The notes: generated by a model not told the origin, from the letters alone. A stretch of 64,000 nucleotides of DNA from Aquipseudomonas ullengensis (GCF_014174475.1 NZ_JACJUD010000003.1:1-64000); one strand, 5' to 3'. Shown: positions 1 to 17,074, numbered from the stretch's first letter. Numbers and translations are program-made.

Positions 1-61
1 GTGCACCGATATCACATACCCAATTAGCTGTTGCGACTAAACACCGAAACAGCAAACGAAT
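1..61 (+). other. rRNA operon spacer (23S-5S)
   Basis: Sequence before the 5S gene with no coding signal. By position it is most likely the spacer between 23S and 5S rRNA; the rest of the rRNA operon would lie outside the window. Confidence 0.5.
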
Positions 62-180
62 TGCTTGACGACCATAGAGCGTTGGAACCACCTGATCCCA
101 TCCCGAACTCAGTAGTGAAACGATGCATCGCCGATGGTAGTGTGGGGTTTCCCCATGTGAGAGTAGGTCATCGTCAAGCT
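62..180 (+). rRNA. rrf: 5S ribosomal RNA
   Basis: The 5' end TGCTTGACGA pairs with the 3' end TCGTCAAGC to close helix I, and the interior contains the conserved segments CCGAACTCAG and AGAGTAGGTCATCG. Length about 119 nt fits bacterial 5S. The sequence reads as a Pseudomonas 5S gene. A strong terminator follows 8 nt later, so this is the last gene of an rRNA operon on the + strand. Confidence 0.97.
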
Positions 181-187
181 CCTATCC

Positions 188-230
188 CCAAACCCCCAAT
201 CCGAGAAATCGGGTTGGGGGTTTGGCTTTT
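188..230 (+). terminator. rRNA operon terminator
   Basis: Arms at 188-203 and 210-225 form a 16-bp stem (one GU pair) around a six-base loop, followed by CTTTT. It ends the rRNA transcript about 85 bp before birA. Confidence 0.85.
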
Positions 231-281
231 GGGGGCGAAAAAGCCAAGGCGGGCTTTCTAGGCAAGGTTGTCTTGCATCGT

Positions 282-287
282 TATGAT
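282..287 (+). promoter_or_regulatory. possible -10 element for birA
   Basis: TATGAT lies 28 bp before the chosen birA ATG and after the rRNA terminator, in the right place for a birA promoter. No good -35 hexamer is visible at normal spacing, so this is a weak call. Confidence 0.3.
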
Positions 288-315
288 GCCTGCCTCTTTA
301 AAGGGCGGGTCCTCA

Positions 316-1278
316 ATGCATGACGTGCTGAAACTGCTGAAGGATGGCGAGTTCCATTCGGGCGAGGCTCTGGGGGCGATCCTTGGGGTTAGTCGCGCGA
401 CAGTCTGGAAGCGCCTCCAGCATCTGGAGTCTGACCTGGGGCTGGTCATCCACAGCGTGCGTGGTCGTGGCTACCGGTTGGCTTCGCCTATCTCTCTGCT
501 GGACTACGACGCCCTTGCCGCAGGTGCATCAGGCCTGGGCTGGTCTGTTTGTCTTTCTGAGTCACTGGACTCAACCAATGCTGAAGTCCTGCGTCAGCTA
601 TCGAATGGCGTTTCGGCTCCACTTCTGGTGGTCGCGGAGACTCAGTCCAGTGGGCGTGGTCGCCGAGGGCGATTGTGGGCTAGCCCTTTCGCTGAAAATC
701 TGTATTACAGCCTCGGGCTGCGCATAGAGGGTGGGGCTTATCCGCTGGAGGGGCTCAGCTTGAGCGTTGGTCTTGCCGTATTGCGCGCACTGCGTGAGGC
801 TGGCTGTGTGGCGGTGGGGCTCAAATGGCCGAATGATGTATTGGTTTCTGGGCGCAAGATAGCCGGCGTACTGCTGGAGCTGTCCGGCGATCCGGCGGGC
901 TCCTGCCAGGTTGTGATTGGCATTGGCGTTAATGCCAATATGCTGCCGGGGCGTGCTGATATCGATCAGCCCTGGACCTCTTTGCGTCAGGAGCTTGGCT
1001 CTGTGGTCGATAGGACGGCTTTGGTTCTCGGCTTGAGCCGTTGGCTACAGCACTATTTAGATGTGCATCGGGATCGGGGTTTTTCCGCACTGCGCGATGA
1101 GTGGCAGGCTGTGCATCTCTGGCAGGGGCGCGAGGTTGTGCTTTCTGCCGGGCCGCAGCAAATCGAGGGGGTTGTCCTGGGGGTGGATGGGTTGGGGGCG
1201 TTGCGTTTGGACGTGGCGGGTGAGGAGCGTTCATTCAGTGGCGGTGAGCTGAGCTTGAGGTTGCGCAATGATTCTTGA
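316..1278 (+). CDS. birA: biotin-[acetyl-CoA carboxylase] ligase / biotin operon repressor BirA
   Basis: 320 aa from the ATG at 316. An in-frame TTG at 268 would add 16 residues that do not look like Bir[18 protein letters not shown] is the normal Pseudomonas N-terminus. Residues 1-60 form a winged-helix DNA-binding domain ([20 protein letters not shown]); the ligase domain follows with the biotin/ATP loop GRGRRGR and the KWPNDV motif, then a C-terminal SH3-like domain. It activates biotin to biotinyl-AMP and transfers it to the AccB carrier; in bifunctional forms biotinyl-AMP also triggers repression. The stop overlaps the start of coaX by 11 bp, suggesting translational coupling. Confidence 0.96.
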   Translation: MHDVLKLLKDGEFHSGEALGAILGVSRATVWKRLQHLESDLGLVIHSVRGRGYRLASPISLLDYDALAAGASGLGWSVCLSESLDSTNAEVLRQLSNGVSAPLLVVAETQSSGRGRRGRLWASPFAENLYYSLGLRIEGGAYPLEGLSLSVGLAVLRALREAGCVAVGLKWPNDVLVSGRKIAGVLLELSGDPAGSCQVVIGIGVNANMLPGRADIDQPWTSLRQELGSVVDRTALVLGLSRWLQHYLDVHRDRGFSALRDEWQAVHLWQGREVVLSAGPQQIEGVVLGVDGLGALRLDVAGEERSFSGGELSLRLRNDS

Positions 1279-2017
1279 GCTGGACTGTGGCAATAGCTTC
1301 ATCAAGTGGCGGGTGATTGATCGCCCAGGGCGTGCGCCGCTGCTGGGTGGGGTGGTGGATTCCGATGATGAGCTGGTTGCGGGGTTGCGCAGTGCTGGGC
1401 TGCTGCAGCTTGTTAGTTGCCGGCTGGTCAGTGTTCGTAGCGATGCCGAAACCGCTGCGTTGGTTGGGCGGCTCGAGAGCGCTTTTGCGGTGAGCGTCCA
1501 GTGTGCGATGCCAATGCAGGAACTGGCCGGTGTGCGCAATGGCTATGGCGACTACTCGCGCCTTGGCCTGGATCGCTGGCTCGCGCTGGTCGGCGCGTAC
1601 CAGTTGTGTGGTGGTGCGTGTGTGGTATTGGATTTGGGTACGGCAGTCACCTCCGACTTCGTGTCTCCTGATGGCCTGCATCTTGGCGGCTTCATCTGTC
1701 CTGGTGTGCCGCTGATGCGTAATCAATTGCGTACGCACACTCGACGCATCCGTTATGACGATGCAGCTGCCCAGGAGGCAGCGCTTAGCCTGGATCCCGG
1801 TAGCTCTACGGTGGAGGCGGTGGAGAGAGGGTGTGCGCTGATGTTGCGCGGTTTCGTGCTGACGCAGCTAGAGATGGCGCGGGGGTATTGGGGGGCGGAC
1901 TTCACCATTTACCTGACGGGGGGCGATGCGCCGCTTGTGCGCGAGATATTGCCGCAGGCATGTCATGTCTCTGATTTGGTCTTTGTTGGGTTGGCGGCGG
2001 CCTGCCCGCTGTCTTGA
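1268..2017 (+). CDS. coaX: type III pantothenate kinase
   Basis: 249 aa, the family length. Catalyses ATP-dependent phosphorylation of pantothenate, the first step of coenzyme A synthesis. The N-terminal phosphate-binding motif [10 protein letters not shown], the [11 protein letters not shown] segment and the DLGTAVTSD motif are all present, with LTGGDA near the C-terminus; these are hallmarks of the acetate kinase/Hsp70-like CoaX fold. Starts within birA (11-bp overlap) and its stop is 8 bp before the next start, so birA-coaX-SPOR form one operon as in other Pseudomonas. Confidence 0.96.
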   Translation: MILELDCGNSFIKWRVIDRPGRAPLLGGVVDSDDELVAGLRSAGLLQLVSCRLVSVRSDAETAALVGRLESAFAVSVQCAMPMQELAGVRNGYGDYSRLGLDRWLALVGAYQLCGGACVVLDLGTAVTSDFVSPDGLHLGGFICPGVPLMRNQLRTHTRRIRYDDAAAQEAALSLDPGSSTVEAVERGCALMLRGFVLTQLEMARGYWGADFTIYLTGGDAPLVREILPQACHVSDLVFVGLAAACPLS

Positions 2018-2025
2018 GGTGTGCG

Positions 2026-2706
2026 ATGCGCTGGTTGTTTCTTCTTCTGCTGGTTTTGAATCTGTTCTATTACGTCTGGCATCAGCAGCAGGTGCCTCTG
2101 CGGGCCAAGGAGGTCGAGCCTATGGCCTCATATCGCGGTGGGCAGCAGGATGTTCGCTTGCTCAGCAAGTCGGACAAAGAGCGTGGGCGGCGCGAGCTGG
2201 CTGTGGCGCCTGAGGCTGCGGTGACTGAAACCTGCCTGTTCCTTGGTAGCTTTCAGCAGGAGTCGGCAGCAGAGGAAATTGAGCAGCGCCTGGTTTCACT
2301 GGATATTGATGCTGATGTGCATGGCATAGATGCCACGGCAGGGCTCGATTATTGGGTTTATTTGGCGCCGCTGGCTTCGCGTCAGGCTTCGCTTCGGCAG
2401 TTGAAGGAGCTGCAGGCGCGCAAGATTGATAGCTACATCATCACGCAGGGTGACTTGGCAAACGGAATATCCCTCGGGATATTTCCGCGCAGCGACTCGG
2501 CGGAGAGCGTAGTACAGCGCCTTCGTGACGCTGGTTACGAGCCATTGTTGCGCGAATTGCCGCGTGCTCAGCGTAGTTTCTGGGTGCGTATCGCGCCGCA
2601 AAGTCGGCGCTTGGCTGATGATGTGCTGCTGCAACAGCTCGCTTCTGACTTCAAAGATCTACAACATCAAATAATGCCGTGCGAAGGCGTTGCAACTGCT
2701 CAATAG
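2026..2706 (+). CDS. SPOR-domain membrane protein
   Basis: 226 aa from the ATG at 2026, preceded by GAGG at proper spacing. An in-frame TTG at 2014 is less likely. Residues 1-20 are one hydrophobic segment (signal anchor), leaving the rest in the periplasm. The C-terminal half, starting near TETCLFLGSFQQESAAEE, has the repeat pattern of a SPOR domain, known to bind denuded septal peptidoglycan. Conserved third gene after birA-coaX in Pseudomonas. Specific role unknown; a link to cell-wall remodelling is inference from the domain. Confidence 0.85.
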   Translation: MRWLFLLLLVLNLFYYVWHQQQVPLRAKEVEPMASYRGGQQDVRLLSKSDKERGRRELAVAPEAAVTETCLFLGSFQQESAAEEIEQRLVSLDIDADVHGIDATAGLDYWVYLAPLASRQASLRQLKELQARKIDSYIITQGDLANGISLGIFPRSDSAESVVQRLRDAGYEPLLRELPRAQRSFWVRIAPQSRRLADDVLLQQLASDFKDLQHQIMPCEGVATAQ

Positions 2707-2718
2707 TTTGCATAGAAT
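2690..2718 (+). promoter_or_regulatory. promoter P1 of the tRNA-tuf operon
   Basis: TTGCAA, 17 bp, TAGAAT, then a GC-rich discriminator (GGCGCCCGC). The -35 lies inside the end of the SPOR gene. GC-rich discriminators are typical of stringently controlled stable-RNA promoters. Confidence 0.65.
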
Positions 2719-2795
2719 GGCGCCCGCTTTGCAGGGTAGGCCTCTGCAAGGTTGCTGTCGAAATTGCTAACCTCAAGTTTTTATTGAGAAATTGC

Positions 2796-2824
2796 TTGAC
2801 AGTAGGGTGGCATGAGTTAAGAAT
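2796..2824 (+). promoter_or_regulatory. promoter P2 of the tRNA-tuf operon
   Basis: Perfect -35 TTGACA at 2796-2801, 17-bp spacer, AAGAAT/TAAGAA region as -10, followed by GCCGCC discriminator, 14 bp before tRNA-Tyr. Together with P1 this gives tandem promoters about 105 bp apart, an rRNA-operon-like arrangement. Confidence 0.65.
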
Positions 2825-2837
2825 GCCGCCTCGTTTT

Positions 2838-2924
<87 letters not shown>

Positions 2925-2946
2925 TTTCGCGTGAGTTGCAAGCTCC

Positions 2947-3020
<74 letters not shown>

Positions 3021-3046
3021 AGTTTGCTGTTTGTGCAACGTGTTTC

Positions 3047-3122
3047 GCTCTTGTAGCTCAGCTGGTAGAGCACACCCTTGGTAAGGGTGAGGTCAGCGGT
3101 TCAAATCCGCTCAAGAGCTCCA
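3047..3122 (+). tRNA. tRNA-Thr (GGT)
   Basis: 76 nt; acceptor GCTCTTG pairs with CAAGAGC, anticodon GGT in loop TTGGTAA, T-loop GGTTCAAATCC, encoded CCA. Confidence 0.97.
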
Positions 3123-3128
3123 CTTCAA

Positions 3129-3162
3129 CAAAGGCAGATATGCAGATATCTGCCTTTGTTTT
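3129..3162 (+). terminator. terminator-like hairpin between tRNA-Thr and tuf
   Basis: Perfect 13-bp stem (3129-3141 with 3146-3158) with loop GCAG and a T-run after it. It sits 45 bp before tuf and leaves almost no room for a separate tuf promoter, so it is probably a partial terminator or processing site. Confidence 0.7.
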
Positions 3163-3207
3163 AATGGTGGCGTGACTCGCTCAATTCATTGATGGGAGAC
3201 GGTCAAG

Positions 3208-4401
3208 ATGGCTAAAGAAAAGTTCGAACGTAATAAACCGCACGTCAACGTAGGCACCATCGGTCACGTTGACCACGGTAAGACCACCCTGACCGCTGCT
3301 CTGACCCGTGTTTGCTCCGAGGTTTTCGGTTCGGCTCGCGTTGACTTCGACAAGATCGATAGCGCTCCGGAAGAAAAAGCTCGCGGTATCACCATCAACA
3401 CCGCTCACGTTGAATACGATTCGGCCGTACGCCACTACGCGCACGTTGACTGCCCGGGTCACGCCGACTACGTAAAAAACATGATCACCGGTGCTGCCCA
3501 GATGGATGGCGCGATCCTGGTTTGCTCCGCTGCTGACGGCCCGATGCCGCAGACTCGCGAGCACATCCTGCTGTCCCGTCAGGTAGGTGTTCCGTACATC
3601 GTGGTCTTCCTGAACAAGGCTGACATGGTTGACGACGCCGAGCTGCTGGAACTGGTTGAGATGGAAGTTCGCGACCTGCTGTCGACCTACGACTTCCCGG
3701 GTGACGACACTCCGATCATCATCGGTTCCGCTCTGATGGCTCTGAACGGCCAAGACGACAACGAAATGGGTACCAGTGCTGTCAAGAAGCTGGTTGAAAC
3801 TCTGGATACCTACATCCCAGAGCCGGTTCGTGCCATCGACAAGCCGTTCCTGATGCCGATCGAAGACGTATTCTCGATCTCCGGTCGCGGTACCGTGGTA
3901 ACCGGTCGTATCGAGCGCGGCATCATCAAGATCCAGGAAGCGATCGAGATCGTGGGTCTGAAAGACACCGTCACGACTACCTGTACTGGTGTTGAGATGT
4001 TCCGCAAGCTGCTCGACGAAGGTCGTGCTGGCGAGAACTGCGGTGTACTGCTGCGCGGTACCAAGCGTGAAGACGTTGAGCGTGGCCAGGTTCTGGTCAA
4101 GCCGGGTTCGGTTAAGCCGCACACCAAGTTCACTGCTGAAGTGTACGTGTTGAGCAAAGAAGAAGGCGGTCGTCACACTCCGTTCTTCAAAGGCTACCGT
4201 CCGCAGTTCTACTTCCGTACCACTGACGTGACTGGTAACTGCGAGCTGCCGGAAGGCGTTGAAATGGTAATGCCTGGCGATAACGTGCAGATGACCGTTA
4301 CCCTGATCAAGACCATTGCAATGGAAGAAGGTCTGCGTTTCGCGATTCGCGAAGGCGGTCGTACCGTTGGCGCTGGTGTGGTTGCTAAAGTCATCGAGTA
4401 A
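3208..4401 (+). CDS. tufB: elongation factor Tu (copy 1, tRNA-linked)
   Basis: 397 aa GTPase that delivers aminoacyl-tRNA to the ribosomal A site. G1 GHVDHGKTT (residues 19-27), G3 DCPGH, G4 NKAD and the C-terminal beta-barrel domains are intact. ATG start after a GGGAGACGG ribosome-binding region. Protein appears identical to copy 2 at 19712-20905; the genes differ at only about 14 synonymous sites and in the start codon (ATG here, GTG there). Named tufB by synteny with the E. coli tRNA-linked copy. Confidence 0.98.
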   Translation: MAKEKFERNKPHVNVGTIGHVDHGKTTLTAALTRVCSEVFGSARVDFDKIDSAPEEKARGITINTAHVEYDSAVRHYAHVDCPGHADYVKNMITGAAQMDGAILVCSAADGPMPQTREHILLSRQVGVPYIVVFLNKADMVDDAELLELVEMEVRDLLSTYDFPGDDTPIIIGSALMALNGQDDNEMGTSAVKKLVETLDTYIPEPVRAIDKPFLMPIEDVFSISGRGTVVTGRIERGIIKIQEAIEIVGLKDTVTTTCTGVEMFRKLLDEGRAGENCGVLLRGTKREDVERGQVLVKPGSVKPHTKFTAEVYVLSKEEGGRHTPFFKGYRPQFYFRTTDVTGNCELPEGVEMVMPGDNVQMTVTLIKTIAMEEGLRFAIREGGRTVGAGVVAKVIE

Positions 4402-4420
4402 TCGGTTGATCTAGCATTGT

Positions 4421-4454
4421 CAGGCCGGCATAATGGTCGGCCTGATTTCGTTTT
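4421..4454 (+). terminator. terminator-like hairpin between tuf and tRNA-Trp
   Basis: CAGGCCG (4421-4427) pairs with CGGCCTG (4438-4444) and is followed by ATTTCGTTTT that runs directly into tRNA-Trp at 4455. No promoter fits between, so read-through or RNA processing is required for tRNA-Trp and secE expression from upstream. Confidence 0.55.
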
Positions 4455-4530
4455 AGGCCAGTAGCTCAATTGGCAGAGCGGCGGTCTCCAAAACCGCAGG
4501 TTGGGGGTTCGATTCCCTCCTGGCCTGCCA
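4455..4530 (+). tRNA. tRNA-Trp (CCA)
   Basis: 76 nt; acceptor AGGCCAG pairs with CTGGCCT, anticodon CCA within loop TCTCCAAAA, T-loop GGTTCGATTCC, encoded CCA end. Same position as in E. coli and other gammaproteobacteria, between tufB and secE. Confidence 0.97.
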
Positions 4531-4578
4531 GATTCCTGAATAGTGGATCTGGCATTTCTTTCTACAGGGTTCTCCTCA

Positions 4579-4947
4579 ATGAATGCCAAAGCTGAAGCTA
4601 AAGACTCTCGCTTTGATCTGCTGAAGTGGCTGGTTGTAGTCGCTCTGGTGGTGGTTGGCGTGGTCGGCAATCAGTATTTTTCGGCTGAGCCGCTCCTGTA
4701 TCGCGTGCTGGTCCTTCTTGCGCTTGCTGCGGTCGCGGGTTTTGTTGCGCTGCAAACGGTCAAGGGGCAGTCCTTCTTTGCTTTAGCAAAAGAGGCTCGC
4801 ACCGAAATTCGTAAAGTAGTATGGCCAACTCGTCAGGAAACCACGCAGACCACGCTGATTGTGGTGGCTGTTGTTCTGGTAATGGCGTTGCTCCTCTGGG
4901 GGCTCGACAGTTTCCTGGGTTGGATTGTTTCGATGATTGTCGGTTAA
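4579..4947 (+). CDS. secE: preprotein translocase subunit SecE
   Basis: 122 aa from ATG 4579; an upstream in-frame start at 4543 would add 12 atypical residues next to tRNA-Trp. SecE clamps SecY in the inner-membrane translocon. Three hydrophobic segments are visible (about 19-37, 43-62, 95-120), as in the three-helix gammaproteobacterial form; the conserved amphipathic region KEARTEIRKVVWPTRQET precedes the last one. Followed 9 bp later by nusG. Confidence 0.95.
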   Translation: MNAKAEAKDSRFDLLKWLVVVALVVVGVVGNQYFSAEPLLYRVLVLLALAAVAGFVALQTVKGQSFFALAKEARTEIRKVVWPTRQETTQTTLIVVAVVLVMALLLWGLDSFLGWIVSMIVG

Positions 4948-4956
4948 GGGTGTCCC

Positions 4957-5490
4957 GTGGCTAAGCGTTGGTATGTTGTGCATGCTTACTCGGGTTATGA
5001 GAAGCATGTCATGCGCTCGCTGACCGAGCGCGTGAAGCTGGCTGGCATGGAAGAAGAGTTTGGTGAAATTCTGGTTCCCACCGAAGAAGTGGTGGAGATG
5101 CGGAATGGCCAGAAGCGCAAGAGTGAGCGCAAGTTCTTCCCAGGGTACGTGCTGGTTCAGATGGAAATGAACGAGGGTACTTGGCACTTGATCAAGGACA
5201 CTCCTCGTGTGATGGGCTTTATCGGTGGTACCGCCGATAAGCCGGCGCCGATCACCGAGAAAGAGGCTGAGGCTATTCTGCGTCGCGTTGCCGATAGCGG
5301 TGATAAGCCGAAGCCGAAGACGCTGTTCGAGCCGGGCGAGACTGTTCGTGTGGTTGACGGTCCGTTTGCTGACTTCAATGGTGTCGTCGAAGAAGTTAAC
5401 TACGAAAAAAGCCGCATTCATGTTGCCGTGCTTATTTTCGGTCGCTCTACACCGGTAGAGCTGGAGTTCAGTCAGGTCGAGAAGGCGTAA
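4957..5490 (+). CDS. nusG: transcription termination/antitermination factor NusG
   Basis: 177 aa, GTG start behind AAGGG. N-terminal NGN domain ([25 protein letters not shown]) binds RNA polymerase beta-prime; C-terminal KOW domain ([22 protein letters not shown]) contacts Rho or ribosomal S10. Couples transcription to translation and acts in Rho termination. Co-transcribed with secE; a strong terminator follows. Confidence 0.97.
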   Translation: MAKRWYVVHAYSGYEKHVMRSLTERVKLAGMEEEFGEILVPTEEVVEMRNGQKRKSERKFFPGYVLVQMEMNEGTWHLIKDTPRVMGFIGGTADKPAPITEKEAEAILRRVADSGDKPKPKTLFEPGETVRVVDGPFADFNGVVEEVNYEKSRIHVAVLIFGRSTPVELEFSQVEKA

Positions 5491-5508
5491 CTGAACAATG
5501 CATCCCAT

Positions 5509-5536
5509 ACCCCGCAGCCGTTGGCTGTGGGGTTTT
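5509..5536 (+). terminator. terminator after secE-nusG
   Basis: 11-bp stem with one GU pair (5509-5519 with 5523-5533), loop GTT and a following TTTT. Confidence 0.85.
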
Positions 5537-5564
5537 GTCGTCACTGGGATAAAGGCGTTATCAA
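5535..5564 (+). promoter_or_regulatory. possible rplK promoter overlapping the nusG terminator
   Basis: TTGTCG at 5535-5540, 18 bp, TATCAA at 5559-5564; both hexamers match only 4 of 6. Some promoter is expected here because the preceding terminator is strong and rplK starts at 5609. An L1 autoregulatory site in this leader is expected from E. coli but was not recognised. Confidence 0.35.
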
Positions 5565-5608
5565 CCGGGGAGCCAATTTGGCGCTTGAACCCGTATTTGG
5601 AGTAGCTC

Positions 5609-6040
5609 ATGGCTAAGAAGATTACCGCTTACATCAAGCTGCAAGTGAAGGCCGCTCAGGCCAACCCGTCGCCGCCCGTCGGCCCGGCTCTGGGTCAGCA
5701 TGGCGTGAACATCATGGAATTCTGCAAGGCGTTCAACGCCCGTACCCAGGGCATGGAACCTGGTCTGCCGACTCCAGTGATCATCACTGTTTACAGCGAC
5801 CGCAGCTTCACGTTCGAAACCAAAAGCACCCCGGCTTCGGTATTGCTGAAAAAGGCCGCTGGCCTGACCAGTGGTTCCGCTCGTCCGAACACCGTCAAAG
5901 TTGGCACCGTTACCCGTGCTCAGCTGGAAGAGATCGCTAAGGCCAAACAGGCTGATCTGACTGCCGCTGACCTGGATGCGGCCGTGCGTACCATCGCCGG
6001 CTCCGCGCGTAGCATGGGCCTCAACGTGGAGGGTGTGTAA
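5609..6040 (+). CDS. rplK: 50S ribosomal protein L11
   Basis: 143 aa. Binds 23S rRNA at the GTPase-associated centre and is needed for RelA activation. The N-terminal [20 protein letters not shown] proline-rich segment (thiostrepton region) and the C-terminal GSARSMG motif are present. Its stop overlaps the rplA start by one base. Confidence 0.97.
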   Translation: MAKKITAYIKLQVKAAQANPSPPVGPALGQHGVNIMEFCKAFNARTQGMEPGLPTPVIITVYSDRSFTFETKSTPASVLLKKAAGLTSGSARPNTVKVGTVTRAQLEEIAKAKQADLTAADLDAAVRTIAGSARSMGLNVEGV

Positions 6041-6735
6041 TGGCTAAGCTGACCAAGCGCCAAAAGGCTATCGCCGAGAAAATCGAAGCAGGCAAGCAGT
6101 ACGGCTTCGAAGACGCCGCCAAACTGCTGGCTGAGCTGCCGGCTGTGAAGTTCGTCGAGTCCTTCGATATCGCCATCAACCTCGGTGTTGATCCGCGTAA
6201 ATCCGACCAGGTTGTTCGTGGCGCTACCGTGCTGCCGAACGGCACTGGCAAAAGCGTTCGCGTTGCCGTGTTCACCCAAGGTCCGGCTGCTGAAGCTGCC
6301 CTGGCTGCCGGCGCTGAGCGCGTAGGTATGGATGATCTGGCTGCCGAAATGAAAGCCGGCGACCTGAACTACGACGTCGTTATCGCCTCCCCGGACGCGA
6401 TGCGTGTTGTTGGTCAGTTGGGCCAGATCCTCGGCCCGCGCGGTCTGATGCCGAACCCGAAAGTCGGTACCGTGACTCCGGACGTGGCAACTGCCGTGAA
6501 GAACGCCAAGGCTGGTCAAGTGCGCTTCCGTACTGACAAGAACGGCATCATCCACACTTCCGTTGGCAAAATCGGCTTCGACGCCGTTGCGCTGAAACAG
6601 AACGTGGAAGCCCTGCTGTCCGACCTCAAGCGTCTGAAGCCGTCGACCTCGAAAGGTATCTACGTCAAGCGCGTGACCCTGAGCACCACAATGGGCCCGG
6701 GTCTGGTCATCGACCAAGCTTCGCTCGACGCGTAA
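6040..6735 (+). CDS. rplA: 50S ribosomal protein L1
   Basis: 231 aa. Builds the L1 stalk that moves deacylated tRNA from the E site; in E. coli it represses translation of its own rplKA mRNA. Conserved segments [15 protein letters not shown] and [15 protein letters not shown] are present. Start is coupled to rplK by the TAATG overlap. Confidence 0.97.
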   Translation: MAKLTKRQKAIAEKIEAGKQYGFEDAAKLLAELPAVKFVESFDIAINLGVDPRKSDQVVRGATVLPNGTGKSVRVAVFTQGPAAEAALAAGAERVGMDDLAAEMKAGDLNYDVVIASPDAMRVVGQLGQILGPRGLMPNPKVGTVTPDVATAVKNAKAGQVRFRTDKNGIIHTSVGKIGFDAVALKQNVEALLSDLKRLKPSTSKGIYVKRVTLSTTMGPGLVIDQASLDA

Positions 6736-6789
6736 GTGATTTGGCTGCTGGAGCAATCCAGCGGCCTGGAAAAATTGGGGTCCCTGCCT

Positions 6790-6900
6790 GGCGGGGGCTA
6801 TCCAAGACCGTAGGCGGCGCAAGCCTTAAACCTCAAGCCTACGCAGATGGTGCTCCCGGTTCCTTACCGAATCAGACACCAAAACGACATCCGGCCTCGG
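6790..6900 (+). promoter_or_regulatory. ribosomal protein L10 mRNA leader
   Basis: The 199-bp gap before rplJ holds a structured leader: CGTAGGC (6809-6815) pairs with GCCTACG (6837-6843), followed by a conserved-looking GCAGATGGTGCTCCCGGTT segment. Position and sequence fit the L10 leader family, where the L10-L7/L12 complex binds and represses rplJL translation. Exact borders are approximate. Confidence 0.7.
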
Positions 6901-6934
6901 CCAGATGAAACGGTAACAAGCAGGAGTTTTACCC

Positions 6935-7435
6935 GTGGCAATTAAGCTCGAAGACAAGAAGGCCATCGTCGCTGAAGTCAACGAGGCTGCCAAAGTTGCC
7001 CTGTCCGCTGTTGTGGCTGATGCCCGTGGTGTGACAGTAGGCGCTATGACCGGACTCCGTAAAGAGGCTCGTGAAGCTGGCGTGTACGTACGTGTTGTGC
7101 GTAACACCCTGCTCCGTCGTGCCGTTGCTGACACTGAATACAGTGTTCTCAACGACGCCTTCACCGGCCCGACCTTGATTGCGTTCTCCAACGAACACCC
7201 GGGCGCTGCTGCTCGTCTGTTCAAGGATTTCGCTAAAGGTAACGACAAGTTCGAGATCAAGGCAGCTGCGTTCGAGGGCAAGTTCCTCGCAGCAAACCAG
7301 ATCGACGTGTTGGCTTCGCTGCCAACTCGCGACGAAGCTATTGCACGACTGATGAGCGTGATTCAAGGCGCCACCAGCAAGCTGGCTCGTACTCTGGCAG
7401 CCGTTCGCGACCAGAAAGAAGCTGCCGCAGCCTAA
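6935..7435 (+). CDS. rplJ: 50S ribosomal protein L10
   Basis: 166 aa, GTG start after AGCAGGAG. Anchors the L7/L12 dimers to 23S rRNA to form the stalk. N-terminal rRNA-binding domain ([20 protein letters not shown]) and the C-terminal helix ([21 protein letters not shown]) that docks L7/L12 are intact. Confidence 0.96.
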   Translation: MAIKLEDKKAIVAEVNEAAKVALSAVVADARGVTVGAMTGLRKEAREAGVYVRVVRNTLLRRAVADTEYSVLNDAFTGPTLIAFSNEHPGAAARLFKDFAKGNDKFEIKAAAFEGKFLAANQIDVLASLPTRDEAIARLMSVIQGATSKLARTLAAVRDQKEAAAA

Positions 7436-7515
7436 GGCCGCGTAAGCACTTTCAAAATCATATGTTTAATTTGATGGCTGCGTAGGCTGTCACCCCAATA
7501 CAGGAATTTATAGTC

Positions 7516-7881
7516 ATGTCTCTGACTAACGAGCAAATCATCGAAGCCATCGGCCAGAAAACCGTTCTGGAAGTTGTTGAGCTGATCAAAGCGATGGAAG
7601 AAACCTTCGGCGTTACCGCTGCTGTTGCCGCTGCTGGCCCAGCTGCTGCTGCCGCTGTCGTTGAAGAGCAAACCGAGTTCAACGTTGTTCTGGTTGAAGC
7701 TGGCGAGAAGAAAGTCAACGTGATCAAAGCTGTTCGCGAACTGACTGGTCTGGGCCTGAAAGAAGCCAAAGAGAAAGTCGACACCGCTCCTCAGGTCATC
7801 TCCGAAGGTCTGACCAAAGAAGCTGCCGAAGACGCCAAGAAGAAGCTGGAAGAAGCTGGCGCTAAAGTCGAGCTCAAGTAA
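7516..7881 (+). CDS. rplL: 50S ribosomal protein L7/L12
   Basis: 121 aa acidic stalk protein that recruits translational GTPases. N-terminal dimerisation helices, an Ala-rich hinge (residues about 36-52) and the conserved C-terminal domain with VKVIK-like [20 protein letters not shown] segment are clear. 80 bp after rplJ. Confidence 0.97.
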   Translation: MSLTNEQIIEAIGQKTVLEVVELIKAMEETFGVTAAVAAAGPAAAAAVVEEQTEFNVVLVEAGEKKVNVIKAVRELTGLGLKEAKEKVDTAPQVISEGLTKEAAEDAKKKLEEAGAKVELK

Positions 7882-7927
7882 GCGACGACCTTGCGTCTAC
7901 AGCCCGAGCGTTAAGCAACAGGCTGAT

Positions 7928-7957
7928 GGCTGGTGGCAATTGCCACCGGCCTTTTTC
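7928..7957 (+). terminator. rplL-rpoB attenuator
   Basis: 10-bp stem with one GU pair (7928-7937 with 7942-7951), loop AATT, then TTTTT. It sits where E. coli has the partial terminator that lowers rpoBC transcription relative to rplJL. Confidence 0.8.
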
Positions 7958-8002
7958 CGTTATGGGCAGCTCCTGCAAGGTGGCTGCCCGTGACGTGAAA
8001 AT

Positions 8003-8070
8003 CCCACCCGAGGGTGGAGCAAACCATGGGGTTTGCACGATTTTCTGGCTACTCCCGCCGGGTGTAGCCA
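8003..8070 (+). promoter_or_regulatory. structured rpoB leader (three further hairpins)
   Basis: After the attenuator the leader can fold CCACCC/GGGTGG (near 8003-8017), GCAAACC/GGTTTGC (8019-8025 with 8030-8036) and GGCTAC/GTAGCC (about 8047-8069). In E. coli this interval carries an RNase III cleavage hairpin; a similar function is inference. Confidence 0.45.
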
Positions 8071-8101
8071 AACAAGCAGGTGACCAAGCTGGGGAACGCT
8101 G

Positions 8102-12175
<4,074 letters not shown>

Positions 12176-12240
12176 CACGCACCGCCTATGCGGCGCCCGG
12201 CCAAGGCCGGGTTGCCGCTGGTCCGTGAGGAGGAAAGGCC

Positions 12241-16440
<4,200 letters not shown>

Positions 16441-16478
16441 GTGCAGTGTCCCGGGTGAGCAATCGCCCGGGCGGTGCC

Positions 16479-16507
16479 TTGACGGTGGGCGTGAGTCTCT
16501 TTAGACT
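16479..16507 (+). promoter_or_regulatory. str operon promoter (rpsL)
   Basis: TTGACG, 17-bp spacer, TAGACT, in the 158-bp gap after rpoC. Transcription would start near 16514, leaving a leader of about 85 nt. Confidence 0.75.
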
Positions 16508-16523
16508 CATGCACCCCTAAATT

Positions 16524-16557
16524 TGGCAGGGCGTCGAGCTCTGCCATTTTGCTTTTG
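16524..16557 (+). terminator. attenuator-like hairpin in the rpsL leader
   Basis: 9-bp stem with one GU pair (16524-16532 with 16538-16546), loop GTCGA, followed by TTTTGCTTTTGTT. It lies downstream of the rpsL promoter, so it could attenuate the str operon as well as end rpoBC transcripts. Confidence 0.65.
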
Positions 16558-16598
16558 TTGTAATAAATAGCGTCGAAAGACAACAGTGGAGCTAGTAG

Positions 16599-16970
16599 AT
16601 GGCAACTATCAACCAGCTGGTACGTCAGCCGCGTAAGCGTATCGTCGAGAAATCCGACGTGCCTGCGCTGCAAAACTGCCCGCAACGTCGTGGCGTGTGC
16701 ACCCGTGTGTACACCACTACGCCGAAAAAACCGAACTCCGCACTGCGTAAAGTGTGCCGTGTTCGTCTGACCAACGGTTTTGAAGTCACCTCCTACATCG
16801 GCGGTGAAGGTCACAACCTGCAAGAGCACAGCGTCGTGCTGATCCGTGGCGGTCGTGTAAAAGACCTTCCTGGTGTGCGCTACCACACTGTTCGCGGTTC
16901 GCTGGATACCACCGGCGTTAAAGACCGTAAGCAGGGTCGCTCGAAGTACGGTACCAAGCGTCCGAAGTAA
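16599..16970 (+). CDS. rpsL: 30S ribosomal protein S12
   Basis: 123 aa. Decoding-centre protein controlling accuracy. The [10 protein letters not shown] and [13 protein letters not shown] loops carry lysines at the streptomycin-resistance positions, so the allele looks streptomycin-sensitive. First gene of the str operon. Confidence 0.97.
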   Translation: MATINQLVRQPRKRIVEKSDVPALQNCPQRRGVCTRVYTTTPKKPNSALRKVCRVRLTNGFEVTSYIGGEGHNLQEHSVVLIRGGRVKDLPGVRYHTVRGSLDTTGVKDRKQGRSKYGTKRPK

Positions 16971-17007
16971 TTCGGCTCGCCATTTTTCTTTTTATTGAGT
17001 CGATAAG

Positions 17008-17060
17008 AGTAAGGTCGGGCGTAACCGGATGGTTATGGTCCCGGGCTAACCTGAAGACCG
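17008..17060 (+). promoter_or_regulatory. possible S7 repressor target between rpsL and rpsG
   Basis: The 104-bp gap has about the length of the E. coli rpsL-rpsG intercistronic region to which S7 binds. TAACC (17022-17026) and GGTTA (17031-17035) form a small hairpin nested in a GC-rich fold. Function is inferred from position only. Confidence 0.35.
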
Positions 17061-17074
17061 TTTGAGGGCTTATC

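Noticed and set aside
3181..3207. Separate promoter for tuf copy 1
   Set aside because: Only about 45 bp lie between the hairpin and the ATG and no hexamer pair is present.
3181..4176. Long antisense frames over both tuf copies (also 19703-20992)
   Set aside because: Appear at both copies because the DNA is duplicated; EF-Tu on the + strand explains the region.
4964..4980. GC/AT or codon shift marking a genomic island in the left half
   Set aside because: The ribosomal and RNA polymerase block is syntenic with other gammaproteobacteria and shows uniform, highly expressed codon use.
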